This document shows positions 9,488 through 18,032 of a DNA stretch of 64,000 bases, one piece after another (positions within the stretch are counted from its first letter, which is position 1; the number at the start of each line of letters is the position of its first letter). Below the pieces are notes generated by a model that saw only the letters and a program-made list of their open reading frames with translations, did no database searches and was not told the DNA's origin. The translations under genes were made by a program, and so were the position numbers. This stretch comes from Candidatus Riflebacteria bacterium HGW-Riflebacteria-1 (GTDB lineage: Bacteria > Muiribacteriota > Ozemobacteria > Ozemobacterales > Ozemobacteraceae), in assembly GCA_002839445.1 (NCBI GenBank), contig PGYB01000012.1:62001-126000 (forward strand), written 5' to 3'.

Positions 9488-11497
9488 ATGTACAAAATAT
9501 TGAAGATTGCTGTTGTGCTATTGCTGATCATCGGCCTGGCGCTGCAGTTCAAGCCTGAACCAGAGCCGCAGACAATTGTCATTGACAGTTTTGTCACGGT
9601 TTCTGCTGACAGCAGCCTGCTTGCCGGCAGCCGCCAGGATTTTGTCATCTATCTGCTCAATCCGCGAGGAGAAGCGCCAGCGCCCGAAAGTTACCAAAAA
9701 CTTGGCGCGCGACTGTTATTATCTGGTACGGGCGATAAAGGCACTTTTGTCCTTGAGTCAGATGCCAGACCACTGTCTGACGGCGCTTATGTGGTCAGCT
9801 TCGATATACCCGACGGGTCGCTGAACAAACAGGCAACCCTCGAAGTAATCGCCAGGGAAAATGACACCCTCATTTACCGCGGCGAAGCGACAATTGAGCG
9901 CAATGTTGCGCTTATGGTTCTTCCACCGCCAGAAGTAATTTACGCTGGCAACTGGCTTCAATTAAGAGTCGCCGTCCTGTGCCGCAAATCAGGGCGCGGC
10001 ATTTTTAAAATTCCGGTCAGGGTCAAACTGATCCTGCCTGGCGGTCAGCAGACGGTTAACCGGGTTATTCACAGCGACATTGACGGCACGGCTATGTTCA
10101 CGACCCACTTGAACAACAACACCGCCGCCGGCATCTACAGTGTTGAATTTTCACATGGCAAAGAAATGGTAAGCGTCAGGCTTGATGTCAAAAGCATGAG
10201 CAACAAACGCAGAGCACGTGAAGATGCCATTCAACAAAAGGTCGCCAACCCGATCAGCGCAATAATGGCCTCAGACATTATCGCACCAGTTCCCCAGAAA
10301 TACTGGTTCGCCACTAAGACCAGTCAACAGGGCACGAACGAAAGCCTGCACGATGTCACCATCGAAAAAAACCAGATATACCTGAGCTATCGATGTCCAG
10401 GTTCAAGCTGGCGCCAGATTGAAGTCTGGCAGAATGGCAGAATTCATTACACCTCAGATCTGCAGCTCGAATCTGGCCGCATTTCATTGAGCTTTAAGAT
10501 ACCTTTGCAGTCTGACACGCCGATAAGTCTCAAGCTCTGGCATCTCGATGCAAACGGCATACAGGTCTGCGAGCAGAAATTTTTCAGAAGAGGCGAGCAG
10601 GAAACACCTATCAGTATGTTTTTCAGAAAAACAGATGAGATGTTTGAAAACAAGGGCAGCGAAATATTGGCCCGCCGCGCACTCGCCGCACCCGGAATAT
10701 TTTCAAGCAACCTTGGCTCGAGAATTCGCATCACAAACACCAGCCAGACCATCTCGCAGCATATCGAACCGGTGATCCCACCAGCTAGCGAATTCGTCAT
10801 AGTCAGAGAAACCCCGGCACGCCTGCTTAAATCAGATGTCTACAAGAAATCTGCAAGACGTTTTTTTCTTGTCGACAACGAGCTGCAACTCGACCGCTAC
10901 CGCTTTTCTACCATCAGGATCTGGCATCATCCCAGAAGACTTCTCGGCAGCATGATCAGAGCTCTTATGCTTGAACGCTCAAACATCGCCTTTCTGATTG
11001 GCGAAGCGGAGCTACGGGTTCTCAGACTTCAGCATATGAGCGTCGCTGAGCGCCAGGCCGAACTTGAAAAGCTCGAAGGACTTCTGGCGCCGATGATCGA
11101 GTTTTACGAATACAGCAAGGACGATGCCAAACTGCGCGCAGCCTGGCACCCCGGAATCCTGCGAGCAACCAACCGCATGCGCGAGCATATCTTTATTCCT
11201 GAAAAACTGGCGCAGGCAATCAAGGAAGCCAGCATTGACTCAAGCAAAATCGGACCTTTTTCCCCGGTACTGCCAGGCGAGGTAACACTTGAAAACTTGC
11301 TGGCAGCGCTCAGGCCTGGCGGAAAAGTGTCTCTGGTCAGCAATGAACGCCAGATGCCAATAAACCTCAGCGGCGATGTCAGCATTTTCAGCAGCAAAAG
11401 CTTTTCTGGCAAGGATGAGCAATTTGAAAAGCTTATCAATACGAGGGCATTGCCGGTCGTTGTCGAGCTCGATTTTACCGGCACAAAAGACAATTAA
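9488..11497 (+). CDS. Membrane-anchored or exported protein with Ig/macroglobulin-like strands
   Basis: 669 residues from the ATG at 9488. The open frame extends upstream, but the promoter ends just before this codon. Residues of about 3-20 are a hydrophobic anchor or signal sequence (ILKIAVVLLLIIGLALQF). Residues of about 30-240 look like two beta-sandwich domains resembling macroglobulin MG or bacterial Ig-like folds (PPPEVIYAGNWLQLRVAV and IDGTAMFTTHLNNNTAAGIY). Residues of about 290-370 form a further beta-rich unit, and the rest is mixed and charged. No catalytic motif or thioester was found. It probably acts in the periplasm or at the surface. The family is unknown. Confidence 0.72.
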   Translation: MYKILKIAVVLLLIIGLALQFKPEPEPQTIVIDSFVTVSADSSLLAGSRQDFVIYLLNPRGEAPAPESYQKLGARLLLSGTGDKGTFVLESDARPLSDGAYVVSFDIPDGSLNKQATLEVIARENDTLIYRGEATIERNVALMVLPPPEVIYAGNWLQLRVAVLCRKSGRGIFKIPVRVKLILPGGQQTVNRVIHSDIDGTAMFTTHLNNNTAAGIYSVEFSHGKEMVSVRLDVKSMSNKRRAREDAIQQKVANPISAIMASDIIAPVPQKYWFATKTSQQGTNESLHDVTIEKNQIYLSYRCPGSSWRQIEVWQNGRIHYTSDLQLESGRISLSFKIPLQSDTPISLKLWHLDANGIQVCEQKFFRRGEQETPISMFFRKTDEMFENKGSEILARRALAAPGIFSSNLGSRIRITNTSQTISQHIEPVIPPASEFVIVRETPARLLKSDVYKKSARRFFLVDNELQLDRYRFSTIRIWHHPRRLLGSMIRALMLERSNIAFLIGEAELRVLRLQHMSVAERQAELEKLEGLLAPMIEFYEYSKDDAKLRAAWHPGILRATNRMREHIFIPEKLAQAIKEASIDSSKIGPFSPVLPGEVTLENLLAALRPGGKVSLVSNERQMPINLSGDVSIFSSKSFSGKDEQFEKLINTRALPVVVELDFTGTKDN

Positions 11498-11546
11498 CGG
11501 CAACATATGCGCTAACAGGCGCTCCAGCAATTCCCGGTCAAAATCA

Positions 11547-11590
11547 ACCGTCATTCTGCGCGAGCCGTCAGGCGAAGTCGCAGAATCCAC
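11547..11590. repeat. REP-like palindromic repeat
   Basis: An imperfect hairpin with TTCTGCG and CGCAGAA arms. The flanks match the wording of a widespread bacterial repeat (GTCATTCTGcgcgaagTCGCAGAATCC type). A related inverted pair occurs at 40555-40644. It lies in the gap before moeA. Confidence 0.6.
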
Positions 11591-11624
11591 TTTTTAGCGC
11601 TTTTCTGGATTAACATTTTGAACT

Positions 11625-11634
11625 ATGGTAGAAT
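11625..11634 (+). promoter_or_regulatory. Extended -10 promoter element of moeA
   Basis: TGGTAGAAT is an extended -10 (TGn plus TAGAAT at 11629-11634) ending 6 nt before the ATG at 11641. The -35 region is weak. No Shine-Dalgarno is present, so the message may be leaderless. Confidence 0.5.
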
Positions 11635-11640
11635 TTAGAC

Positions 11641-12882
11641 ATGAAAACTATGTCAGAAATGCAACCCGTGGTTTACGACAAAGCTCTTGAGCTGGTTTTG
11701 AATTTGGCCTCTCCGCATCTATTGCCATCAGAAGCGGTAGAGCTTAATAGAGCAGTCGGACGCACCCTTGCCAGCGATGTAATCGCCGACCTTGATTATC
11801 CTGGCGCCGACATATCGGCAATGGATGGTTATTGTCTGCAGGCTGCAAGCCTTGCCGGAGCAGCAAGTGGCCGCCAGATCACCCTGCCGGTATGTGGTGG
11901 CATTGATGCCGGGCACAAACTCGAGCAGATCCCTTCGGGCAGCTGTGCCTACATAGCTACTGGCGGCATGTTGCCTGCCGGTGCTGACAGCGTAGTGCCG
12001 ATAGAAGATGTGACCGTAAGCGCCGATGGCAGCCAGGTAGTATTTTCGGCAGCGGTAAAAGCCGGCAATTTTGTCAGGCCACGCGCTTCAGAACTCAAAG
12101 CCGGCGATAGAATGATCGTTGCCGGCACTTATATTACGCCATTTGTCATCGGTCAGCTGGCGACCGCCGGCCAGACCGTGGTAAACACAGTTAAAAAGCC
12201 AACTGTAGCGATACTTACTTCTGGTGACGAGGTGTTGATGCCATGGGAAAAACCTCAACCATGGCAGGTGCGCAACTCCAATTGTGCGATGCTGCGAGCC
12301 CAGGCCGAAGAAGCCGGCGCCAATGCCATAGAAATAGGTATTGCCCGCGACGTCGGTGATCATGCCAGCGAACTGTTTCTTAAAGCGGTTGCGTGCGCTG
12401 ATATAGTAGTAACCAGTGGCGGCATTTCAATGGGTCGCAAAGACCCGTTTAAACAGGTTTTTGCCCGACTGCAGATCGAGCCGATTTTTTACGGTATACA
12501 AATGAAACCCGGCAAGCCGGTCTTTTTTGGCAAATACCAGAATAAGCTGATATTCGGGCTGCCGGGCAATCAGACTTCTACTGCTGTTACCTTTGAACTT
12601 CTGGTCAGGCCGTTTATTCGCACACTGCTCGGTCGCACCGCCAACCGGCTGATCATGAGTATCGAACTGGCAGAAGAAACTCATAATCACGCAAAGCGCG
12701 ATTTTTTCAAACGTGGCCGACTGCTCGAAAAGAATGGCAGAATGCTGGTGCAACCCCTTGAATCACAAGAATCGCACATGCTTTCGAGCCTTGCCGGCGC
12801 TGAGGTTCTTTTTCTGCACCCGGCGGCCTGCGACCGCCTTGCCGCAAACACTGCGGTTAAATGCTGGCTTTTGAAAGACTGA
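11641..12882 (+). CDS. moeA: Molybdopterin molybdenumtransferase MoeA
   Basis: 413 residues, typical of MoeA. Motifs include DISAMDGYCL (family MDGYA), ATGGMLPAGADSVVPIED, ILTSGDEV, VVTSGGISMGRKD and FGLPGNQTSTAVTFELL. MoeA inserts molybdate into adenylylated molybdopterin in the cytoplasm (family knowledge). No other moa/mob genes are in the window, so the pathway must be completed elsewhere. The enzyme implies that molybdenum or tungsten enzymes are present. An in-frame ATG at 11650 is an alternative start. Confidence 0.94.
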   Translation: MKTMSEMQPVVYDKALELVLNLASPHLLPSEAVELNRAVGRTLASDVIADLDYPGADISAMDGYCLQAASLAGAASGRQITLPVCGGIDAGHKLEQIPSGSCAYIATGGMLPAGADSVVPIEDVTVSADGSQVVFSAAVKAGNFVRPRASELKAGDRMIVAGTYITPFVIGQLATAGQTVVNTVKKPTVAILTSGDEVLMPWEKPQPWQVRNSNCAMLRAQAEEAGANAIEIGIARDVGDHASELFLKAVACADIVVTSGGISMGRKDPFKQVFARLQIEPIFYGIQMKPGKPVFFGKYQNKLIFGLPGNQTSTAVTFELLVRPFIRTLLGRTANRLIMSIELAEETHNHAKRDFFKRGRLLEKNGRMLVQPLESQESHMLSSLAGAEVLFLHPAACDRLAANTAVKCWLLKD

Positions 12883-12886
12883 AAAA

Positions 12887-13651
12887 ATGAATAAAACCTG
12901 CAAACTTGCCTTGGTCGGACTCGCTGCTCTGCATCTCTGCACAGCAGCCCCCATAATCGCGTGCGACGACACTCTGATCATGCTGTTAACCGCGCAGAAC
13001 CCGGGGAGTGAATTTTCACGGGTTATCCGCAGTTTCAGCACTGATCTGACAGCGCTCGGCATTGCATTGAAAGCCAAAGAAAAAGCCAGCTTTGACGCAG
13101 AAATGGCAAAAGTAATGGAATCCTGGCTTGAATTCAGCAAAAAATATATGACCAGCCCACCGGAAGAGGCACGCAACGACCTGCGCTGGGCGAGCAAAAC
13201 CAGCGAGACCGCGCGCAGCATCGGTGAGATTCGGCGGCTGGTCAATGAGAAAAAATTTATCGAAGCTCACGACCGCGTTCTTGAGCTTAACAGCAAAATG
13301 GGTGCCTTCTTTGAGGCGTTTGGCGTAAGCGACGAAAAGCAACTTTTCATCTCGGCTTCCACCAACCTGACCACACTTGAGCGCGCTCTGCTGGGCGATG
13401 ACAGAGAGGCTTCTGCCAACATGGTTAAAGAACTTACCAGCAACCTCGCAAGCTTTGCCCCTCTGCTCGAAGGTCACACCGACAACAGAACAGCAGACGC
13501 CAGCAAATTATTGCTCGAACTTGCCGGCGACATTGAGCAGAATCAGGAACTAAAAGCGTTTGACGGCAAACTGCAGCAGCTCAGAACGATTTTTGAAGAA
13601 CTGCGCTCGCAGGTACTCATGCGCGAGTGGTTCCCTGGCCTGAAGAACTGA
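12887..13651 (+). CDS. Predicted lipoprotein, helical, unknown function
   Basis: 254 residues. The N-terminus has a Lys-containing n-region, a hydrophobic core and a lipobox-like IIAC at residues 23-26, followed by two Asp residues. Asp after the lipid Cys is the inner-membrane retention signal in enterobacteria. The mature part is almost entirely predicted amphipathic helix, with no enzymatic motif. It starts 5 bases after moeA and ends 11 bases before the thioredoxin-like gene, so it is probably co-transcribed with them. The function is unknown. Confidence 0.68.
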   Translation: MNKTCKLALVGLAALHLCTAAPIIACDDTLIMLLTAQNPGSEFSRVIRSFSTDLTALGIALKAKEKASFDAEMAKVMESWLEFSKKYMTSPPEEARNDLRWASKTSETARSIGEIRRLVNEKKFIEAHDRVLELNSKMGAFFEAFGVSDEKQLFISASTNLTTLERALLGDDREASANMVKELTSNLASFAPLLEGHTDNRTADASKLLLELAGDIEQNQELKAFDGKLQQLRTIFEELRSQVLMREWFPGLKN

Positions 13652-13662
13652 AAGGACAAGCA

Positions 13663-13929
13663 ATGCTCCGAGTTACCGTAATCAAGAGTCCCAGCAAATG
13701 CAACACCTGCAGTGAAACCGAATTAATCGTCAACGAGATCGCGCAAAACTACAAGGATAAAGTTGAATTCAAGGTGCTGACCAATGGTACACCCGAAGTA
13801 AAAGAGTTTGGACTGGTGACCACGCCGGTTGTCGCGCTTGGCAACAAGATTTATTCGATGGGCAAGCCGGTCATTAAAGAAAAGGTCGAAGGCTGGATCA
13901 AAAAGGAACTCGCGGCCGCAGCATTATAA
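13663..13929 (+). CDS. Small thioredoxin-like protein (Thioredoxin_3 type)
   Basis: 88 residues, the size of minimal archaeal-type thioredoxin/glutaredoxin folds. A strand (LRVTVIK) leads to the redox motif CNTC near residue 15. The conserved cis-Pro follows in VTTPVVALGNK. The frame is open upstream to 13627, but AAAGGA just before the ATG at 13663 fixes the start. It lies directly upstream of a CSCG-type permease, an arrangement known from ArsP/YraQ (DUF318) loci where the thioredoxin accompanies the transporter. It probably reduces a thiol or metalloid substrate for, or regulates, that permease (inference). Confidence 0.82.
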   Translation: MLRVTVIKSPSKCNTCSETELIVNEIAQNYKDKVEFKVLTNGTPEVKEFGLVTTPVVALGNKIYSMGKPVIKEKVEGWIKKELAAAAL

Positions 13930-13938
13930 AAAACCACT

Positions 13939-15069
13939 ATGCTACAGTATCTAACCATGTCGCTTATTGCTATATTGGAGCCTTTCAGAGACACCTGGCT
14001 CTGGCCGGGACTTGCTGAAGTCGGCAAGTTTCTTGGCACGCATCTTATTTCAGGCATGGTGCCGGCATTTTTTATCGCCGGGGCAATTGCAATATTTCTC
14101 GATAAGCAGAGAATAACAAAACTTATGGGAGCGCAAGCGAACCCGCTGATAGCCTACCCGGTGGCAGCGTTCTCTGGCGGCATTCTAACTGTCTGTTCGT
14201 GTGGAGTTATTCCGATTTTTACCGGCATCCTGCAGCAGGGCGCCGGCATCGGCCCGGCTTTTACCTTTCTGATGGCCTCACCGGCCGTCAACCTGATCGC
14301 GCTCTCTTATACCTACACGCTGCTTGGCAGCAAGTTCATGCTCTGGCGCGGGGTGCTGGTCATGGCCAGCGCAATCTCGATCGGTGTCAGCATGAAGCTC
14401 ATCTGCGGCGAACATGAGCAGCCGGCAGAGCCCGCCAACGTCGTAATGGTCGAAGAAGAATCAGAAAGAACCGACAGCCAGCTGTTGATCTTTTTTATGA
14501 TGCTTCTGCTCATAACTTTTACGGCAACTGGACTGTTCGATTCTTATATTTATGCGGGTGCGGAAAAGGCCGGCATTACCGGGTTGCTGCTGCCGCGACT
14601 GCTTGCTATTTTCGCTGAGATTGCGGTTCTGGCGGCATTAACACTCAAATGGTTTGAAAAGTATGAAATTATTCTCTGGCTGCGCAAATCGAAAGATCTG
14701 TTCATCCTTATTTTTCCGAAAGTAGTTGGCGGCATATTTCTTTGCGGGCTTCTGGCAGTGGCTTTCCCCCTGGTCAGCTTTATGAAGTTTTTTGACAGCA
14801 ACGACTTTTCTGGAAATTTTGTTGCATCTGTACTGGGAAGTATGATGTACTTCGGTACAATAGTTGGAGTCACTATAGTTTCAACTTTGCGAGACTTTGG
14901 CATGAATTCCGGACCGGCGATGACGCTGCTTCTGTCTGCCCCGGCGGTGAGTCTTCCCAGCATTCTGGCCCTTGCTCCGATCACCGGCAGAAAAAAAGCG
15001 GCAATCTTTCTCGCACTGGTAGTTGTATTCAGTGCGCTCAGCGGTTATATTTTTGGTATGACTTTTTAA
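13939..15069 (+). CDS. Permease of the ArsP/YraQ (DUF318, UPF0718) family
   Basis: 376 residues with about eight to ten transmembrane helices in two halves. The hallmark TVCSCGVIPIFTGILQQG at about residues 83-100 precedes LMASPAVNLIALSYTYTLLG. The second half ends with SAPAVSLPSILALAPITG. Members include ArsP, which exports trivalent organoarsenicals; substrates of others are unknown. It is paired with the thioredoxin-like gene 9 bases upstream. No Shine-Dalgarno is obvious at 13939, and an in-frame ATG at 13957 is an alternative. A degraded relative lies at 54.2 kb. Confidence 0.85.
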   Translation: MLQYLTMSLIAILEPFRDTWLWPGLAEVGKFLGTHLISGMVPAFFIAGAIAIFLDKQRITKLMGAQANPLIAYPVAAFSGGILTVCSCGVIPIFTGILQQGAGIGPAFTFLMASPAVNLIALSYTYTLLGSKFMLWRGVLVMASAISIGVSMKLICGEHEQPAEPANVVMVEEESERTDSQLLIFFMMLLLITFTATGLFDSYIYAGAEKAGITGLLLPRLLAIFAEIAVLAALTLKWFEKYEIILWLRKSKDLFILIFPKVVGGIFLCGLLAVAFPLVSFMKFFDSNDFSGNFVASVLGSMMYFGTIVGVTIVSTLRDFGMNSGPAMTLLLSAPAVSLPSILALAPITGRKKAAIFLALVVVFSALSGYIFGMTF

Positions 15070-15102
15070 CAGCCGATGTAAATTACCTGGAAAGGATAAT
15101 AT

Positions 15103-15801
15103 ATGGGAGACGTAACACAAGATCTGGGCCGAATTCAGAAGATGCTTGAAAACGGCAATTACGATGAGGCGCGCCCTTTGCTGAAAGAATACCTTGCAGC
15201 AACCCCCAATGACCCTCTGGCAATTCGGTTTTATGGCAACACCTTTGCCTACACCGGGTTTCTCGGCAAGGCCAAGAAAATATGGCACGATGGCCTGAAA
15301 AAGTTTCCGGAAAACGTCGATCTGCTCTACAACTACGCGCTGGCGCACTACCTTCAGGGCAACCTGTTCTACGCCAGACGTTACTGGAAAAAGGCCCTGA
15401 AATTCTCCCCGGAAGATTCAGAAATCTACTTTAACCTTGGCCAGATCGCGCGCGACGAAGGCCGTCTTAAACTCGCGATTAATTACTGGCGCAAAGCCCT
15501 GCAGTTCAAGCCCGACAACGTTGAAGTAATGAACAATATCGGGGTTGCTTACGCCAGTATGCGCAGCTTTGGCAAGGCTTCAATCTGGTACAAAAAAGCA
15601 GTAAAAACTGACGATAATTATGCTCTGGCCCATTTCAACCTGGCCAACGCCCTGTTTGAAACCGGCGATCTCGAAGGTTCCCAGAAACATGCCGAATCTG
15701 CCGCCAAGCTTGACCCGGCTTCACACATGGAAACCGCAACTCTTCTGACCAAAAAAATCAAAGATAAACGCGCAGGTGCTCCGGCGGCTAAGGCAGTCTA
15801 G
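15103..15801 (+). CDS. TPR-repeat protein
   Basis: 232 residues made of about five to six tetratricopeptide repeats, with motifs such as AIRFYGNTFAYTGFLGKAKKI, SEIYFNLGQIARDEGRLKLAI and ALAHFNLANALFETGDLEGS. There is no signal sequence. AAAGGATAATAT gives a strong ribosome-binding site. It ends convergently, overlapping the next minus-strand gene by 4 bases. It is probably a protein-interaction adaptor; its partner is not identifiable from sequence. Confidence 0.85.
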   Translation: MGDVTQDLGRIQKMLENGNYDEARPLLKEYLAATPNDPLAIRFYGNTFAYTGFLGKAKKIWHDGLKKFPENVDLLYNYALAHYLQGNLFYARRYWKKALKFSPEDSEIYFNLGQIARDEGRLKLAINYWRKALQFKPDNVEVMNNIGVAYASMRSFGKASIWYKKAVKTDDNYALAHFNLANALFETGDLEGSQKHAESAAKLDPASHMETATLLTKKIKDKRAGAPAAKAV

Positions 15802-16328
15802 TTCACCAGCTGATCATCAAGATCTTCTTCTTCGTTCTCGGCACTCTGCCTGAGGTGGCTCATCAATGCCAGCTCACGATTACGCAGGGTGCCGAGCTCT
15901 TTTTCGAGAGACATGTTTTTTGCCTGCGTAATGTTCAGTTCCTTGATCAGGTGATCGTATTTGATCATCAGCGCATGTAACTGCACCTGCAGAGTTTCGG
16001 CCTCGGCAGACATCGACTCAAACGCGCTGAAAAGCCGCGAATACTCCGCGACGGGTTTAGCTTCGGCTACGCCGGTTTCGAGATCAGGTGTTTTTATCAG
16101 CTCGCAGACAGCATTTGAATTGAGCGTTCCGCCCTTTTCAAGCTGACTGATGAAAAGAAGCCGCCGAAACGAAAGTTCGTCGAGAAAAACCTCTTTTTTA
16201 CCACTGCCGCTGACTTCTCTGGCAACGTTGAGATACTGGCTGTTCTTTCTGATCAGCTTCTGAATCTCTGCCGGACTGATATCAATGATTTTCTGTATCT
16301 GATCGATAGAATATTTCTTGTCTTTCAT
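15798..16328 (-). CDS. Coiled-coil protein with a MerR-like N-terminal helix-turn-helix
   Basis: 176 residues. Residues 1-75 resemble a MerR-type winged helix: YSIDQIQKIIDISPAEIQKLIRK, a short wing, then FRRLLFISQLEKGG. Residues of about 95-165 are a heptad-rich coiled coil, and the last ten are acidic. It could be a DNA-binding or pole/cytoskeleton-associated protein, and no effector domain is present. The Shine-Dalgarno AGGAAAGG lies 5 nt before the ATG. Its neighbours are the TPR gene (convergent) and the pilin operon (same strand, 127 bases upstream). Confidence 0.65.
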   Translation of the reverse strand: MKDKKYSIDQIQKIIDISPAEIQKLIRKNSQYLNVAREVSGSGKKEVFLDELSFRRLLFISQLEKGGTLNSNAVCELIKTPDLETGVAEAKPVAEYSRLFSAFESMSAEAETLQVQLHALMIKYDHLIKELNITQAKNMSLEKELGTLRNRELALMSHLRQSAENEEEDLDDQLVN

Positions 16329-16455
16329 CGGAACCTTTCCTGAGAAAGTGAATTTGCAGTATCTATCGTATGGTCAGGCCTTTTTTATAAGGACTTTTTT
16401 TGACAAAACAAAGCAGCAGAAAAAGAATTGAATGATAAAATCCGGCAAACGATGA

Positions 16456-17496
16456 TCAGCTGTCGGTCTTAACCAGCAATCTTTCTACAGTTGAACCTGG
16501 TTCTGTAAGACCGATAGCATTTGCTTCGATCTTTGTGACCCGATAAGGCCCTACTGCACTGCCAACCGAAACAGTCAGTTCGCTGGTGTTGTATTTTACC
16601 TTTGCCGAATTCGCCGAGAGCACTGCCAGCAGCTCAAGATATTCGCCACCAACCATTTTGACCAGCTGCACGTTGTTGATAACCGAGCACTGATCACTCA
16701 GCCATATTTTAGAATCTTTGGGATGGCTCACCGAAATACTTATCGATACCAGAATTCTTTTATTTATGACTTCCTGGCGGTCACCGGTCTGGGTGACATA
16801 AATACCGCGCAGTTCTTCGATTTCGTATGAATAAACTTCAATGGCGTTAACATCGTTGATTATCTCGCGCACGCGCGTAATCGTGTCACCAGTATCAAAA
16901 TCATCACTCAAACCGAACGCACGTGAGGAGTCTGATCTGGTATCGTAGGTCTTCTCGCGCTCTATGAGAAAAAGTGTACCCAGACCGCTGGTAGAGTAAT
17001 GGCTTGACGGCTTGAGTACCAGCTGAACCCAGTTTACTTTGCCCGCAATATAACCAGAGTCAAAGTCTTTTTCTGGCTCGCAAACGGGATAATACATGAC
17101 TGTCTGATCATTAAAATTCGGCCTGACCACGCCACCATCGGTAATTGAATGCATATCATACGCGGTACTCGGGTTCAGTTCCATTTTGCGCAGACGCCCG
17201 CTGATGTCGTATTCGCGCTTTTCTTTGAAAGAGATAACTTTCTCTTCGCCTGTACTGTATCTGATAATGGTAGAAGGGTATGACGTCTTTTTGAGCATAT
17301 CAGTTATCGCTCTGGTGCCGTTGCGCAGCTGAGTAATAGCCTGCTGAATCCAGAAACCCTTTTCTGTCTCGCGGCGCGAGTAACTCAAAACATTATTGGC
17401 TGAGCCAAAAAGCAGGCTGAGCATGATAACCGCCAGCATCGTCTCGACCAGCGTTACACCGCGGGCATTACGATCGACCTTGAACTTTGCGATCAT
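16456..17496 (-). CDS. Prepilin-type minor pilin, PilW/PulJ-like
   Basis: 346 residues. A short basic leader is followed by the type IV prepilin signature, G VTLVETMLAVIMLSLLFG, at about residues 13-32, with Glu at +5. Prepilin peptidase would cleave after the Gly. The remainder is a large beta-rich globular domain with no known enzyme motif. It is the third gene of a pilin operon: its AGGAGG ribosome site lies inside the end of the preceding gene, and its ATG directly follows that stop. It probably forms part of a priming tip complex of a pilus or type II-like pseudopilus. Confidence 0.82.
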   Translation of the reverse strand: MIAKFKVDRNARGVTLVETMLAVIMLSLLFGSANNVLSYSRRETEKGFWIQQAITQLRNGTRAITDMLKKTSYPSTIIRYSTGEEKVISFKEKREYDISGRLRKMELNPSTAYDMHSITDGGVVRPNFNDQTVMYYPVCEPEKDFDSGYIAGKVNWVQLVLKPSSHYSTSGLGTLFLIEREKTYDTRSDSSRAFGLSDDFDTGDTITRVREIINDVNAIEVYSYEIEELRGIYVTQTGDRQEVINKRILVSISISVSHPKDSKIWLSDQCSVINNVQLVKMVGGEYLELLAVLSANSAKVKYNTSELTVSVGSAVGPYRVTKIEANAIGLTEPGSTVERLLVKTDS

Positions 17497-18030
17497 TTAA
17501 ATGCCTCCTGTGAACCTTGAGACAATCATCTCTTCGATCAGTTCAGTGCTGAATTTTTTGCTCGGGCCACTGTCTACTTCGGCCTTTACAACAACCTTGT
17601 AGCCGTCCTGAATCATTTTCATGCGGTTATGCGAACCGGTCAGGGCAACACTTTCAACGAAATATTTCCCGCCATACGGAAAAGTATTATCAGGCGCCTT
17701 GCTCGGCTCAAAAAGGTCGTAAGTCGCCTGCTCGTTCTTGAAAACCCCCATTGCAGTAGGTACATGGCGCGAAGAGTCGATGTCTTCGAGAACGTTGCCA
17801 ACACCGTTCGCGTTGAAAAATTCATATGTCTCTTTGGGAAGCAGGCGAAGCTGCAGTTTGGCGTGCTGCATGCCTGAGTGGCACAGATAATATGCCTGCA
17901 TCTGATAAACCGTCTGCTTGTTCTGAAATGCCAGGTTGGTGTTTGAATGTGCCATGAAAAAGAAAATGATCGCGATCGAAAAGGCGAAAAACAGCACAAC
18001 AACGACCGCTATTCCTGATTTTTTATGCAT
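17497..18030 (-). CDS. PilX-like pilin-associated membrane protein
   Basis: 177 residues from the ATG at 18030. An upstream TTG is in frame, but GGAAGG lies 6 nt before this ATG. The N-terminus KKSGIAVVVVLFFAFSIAII resembles the PilX N-terminal segment: a Gly followed by a hydrophobic helix without the usual FTLIE. This is consistent with PilX/PulK-type minor pilins, some of which lack Glu5. The C-terminal part is mixed alpha/beta. It sits between two genuine prepilin genes, which supports the assignment. Confidence 0.75.
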   Translation of the reverse strand: MHKKSGIAVVVVLFFAFSIAIIFFFMAHSNTNLAFQNKQTVYQMQAYYLCHSGMQHAKLQLRLLPKETYEFFNANGVGNVLEDIDSSRHVPTAMGVFKNEQATYDLFEPSKAPDNTFPYGGKYFVESVALTGSHNRMKMIQDGYKVVVKAEVDSGPSKKFSTELIEEMIVSRFTGGI

Positions 18031-18032
18031 GT

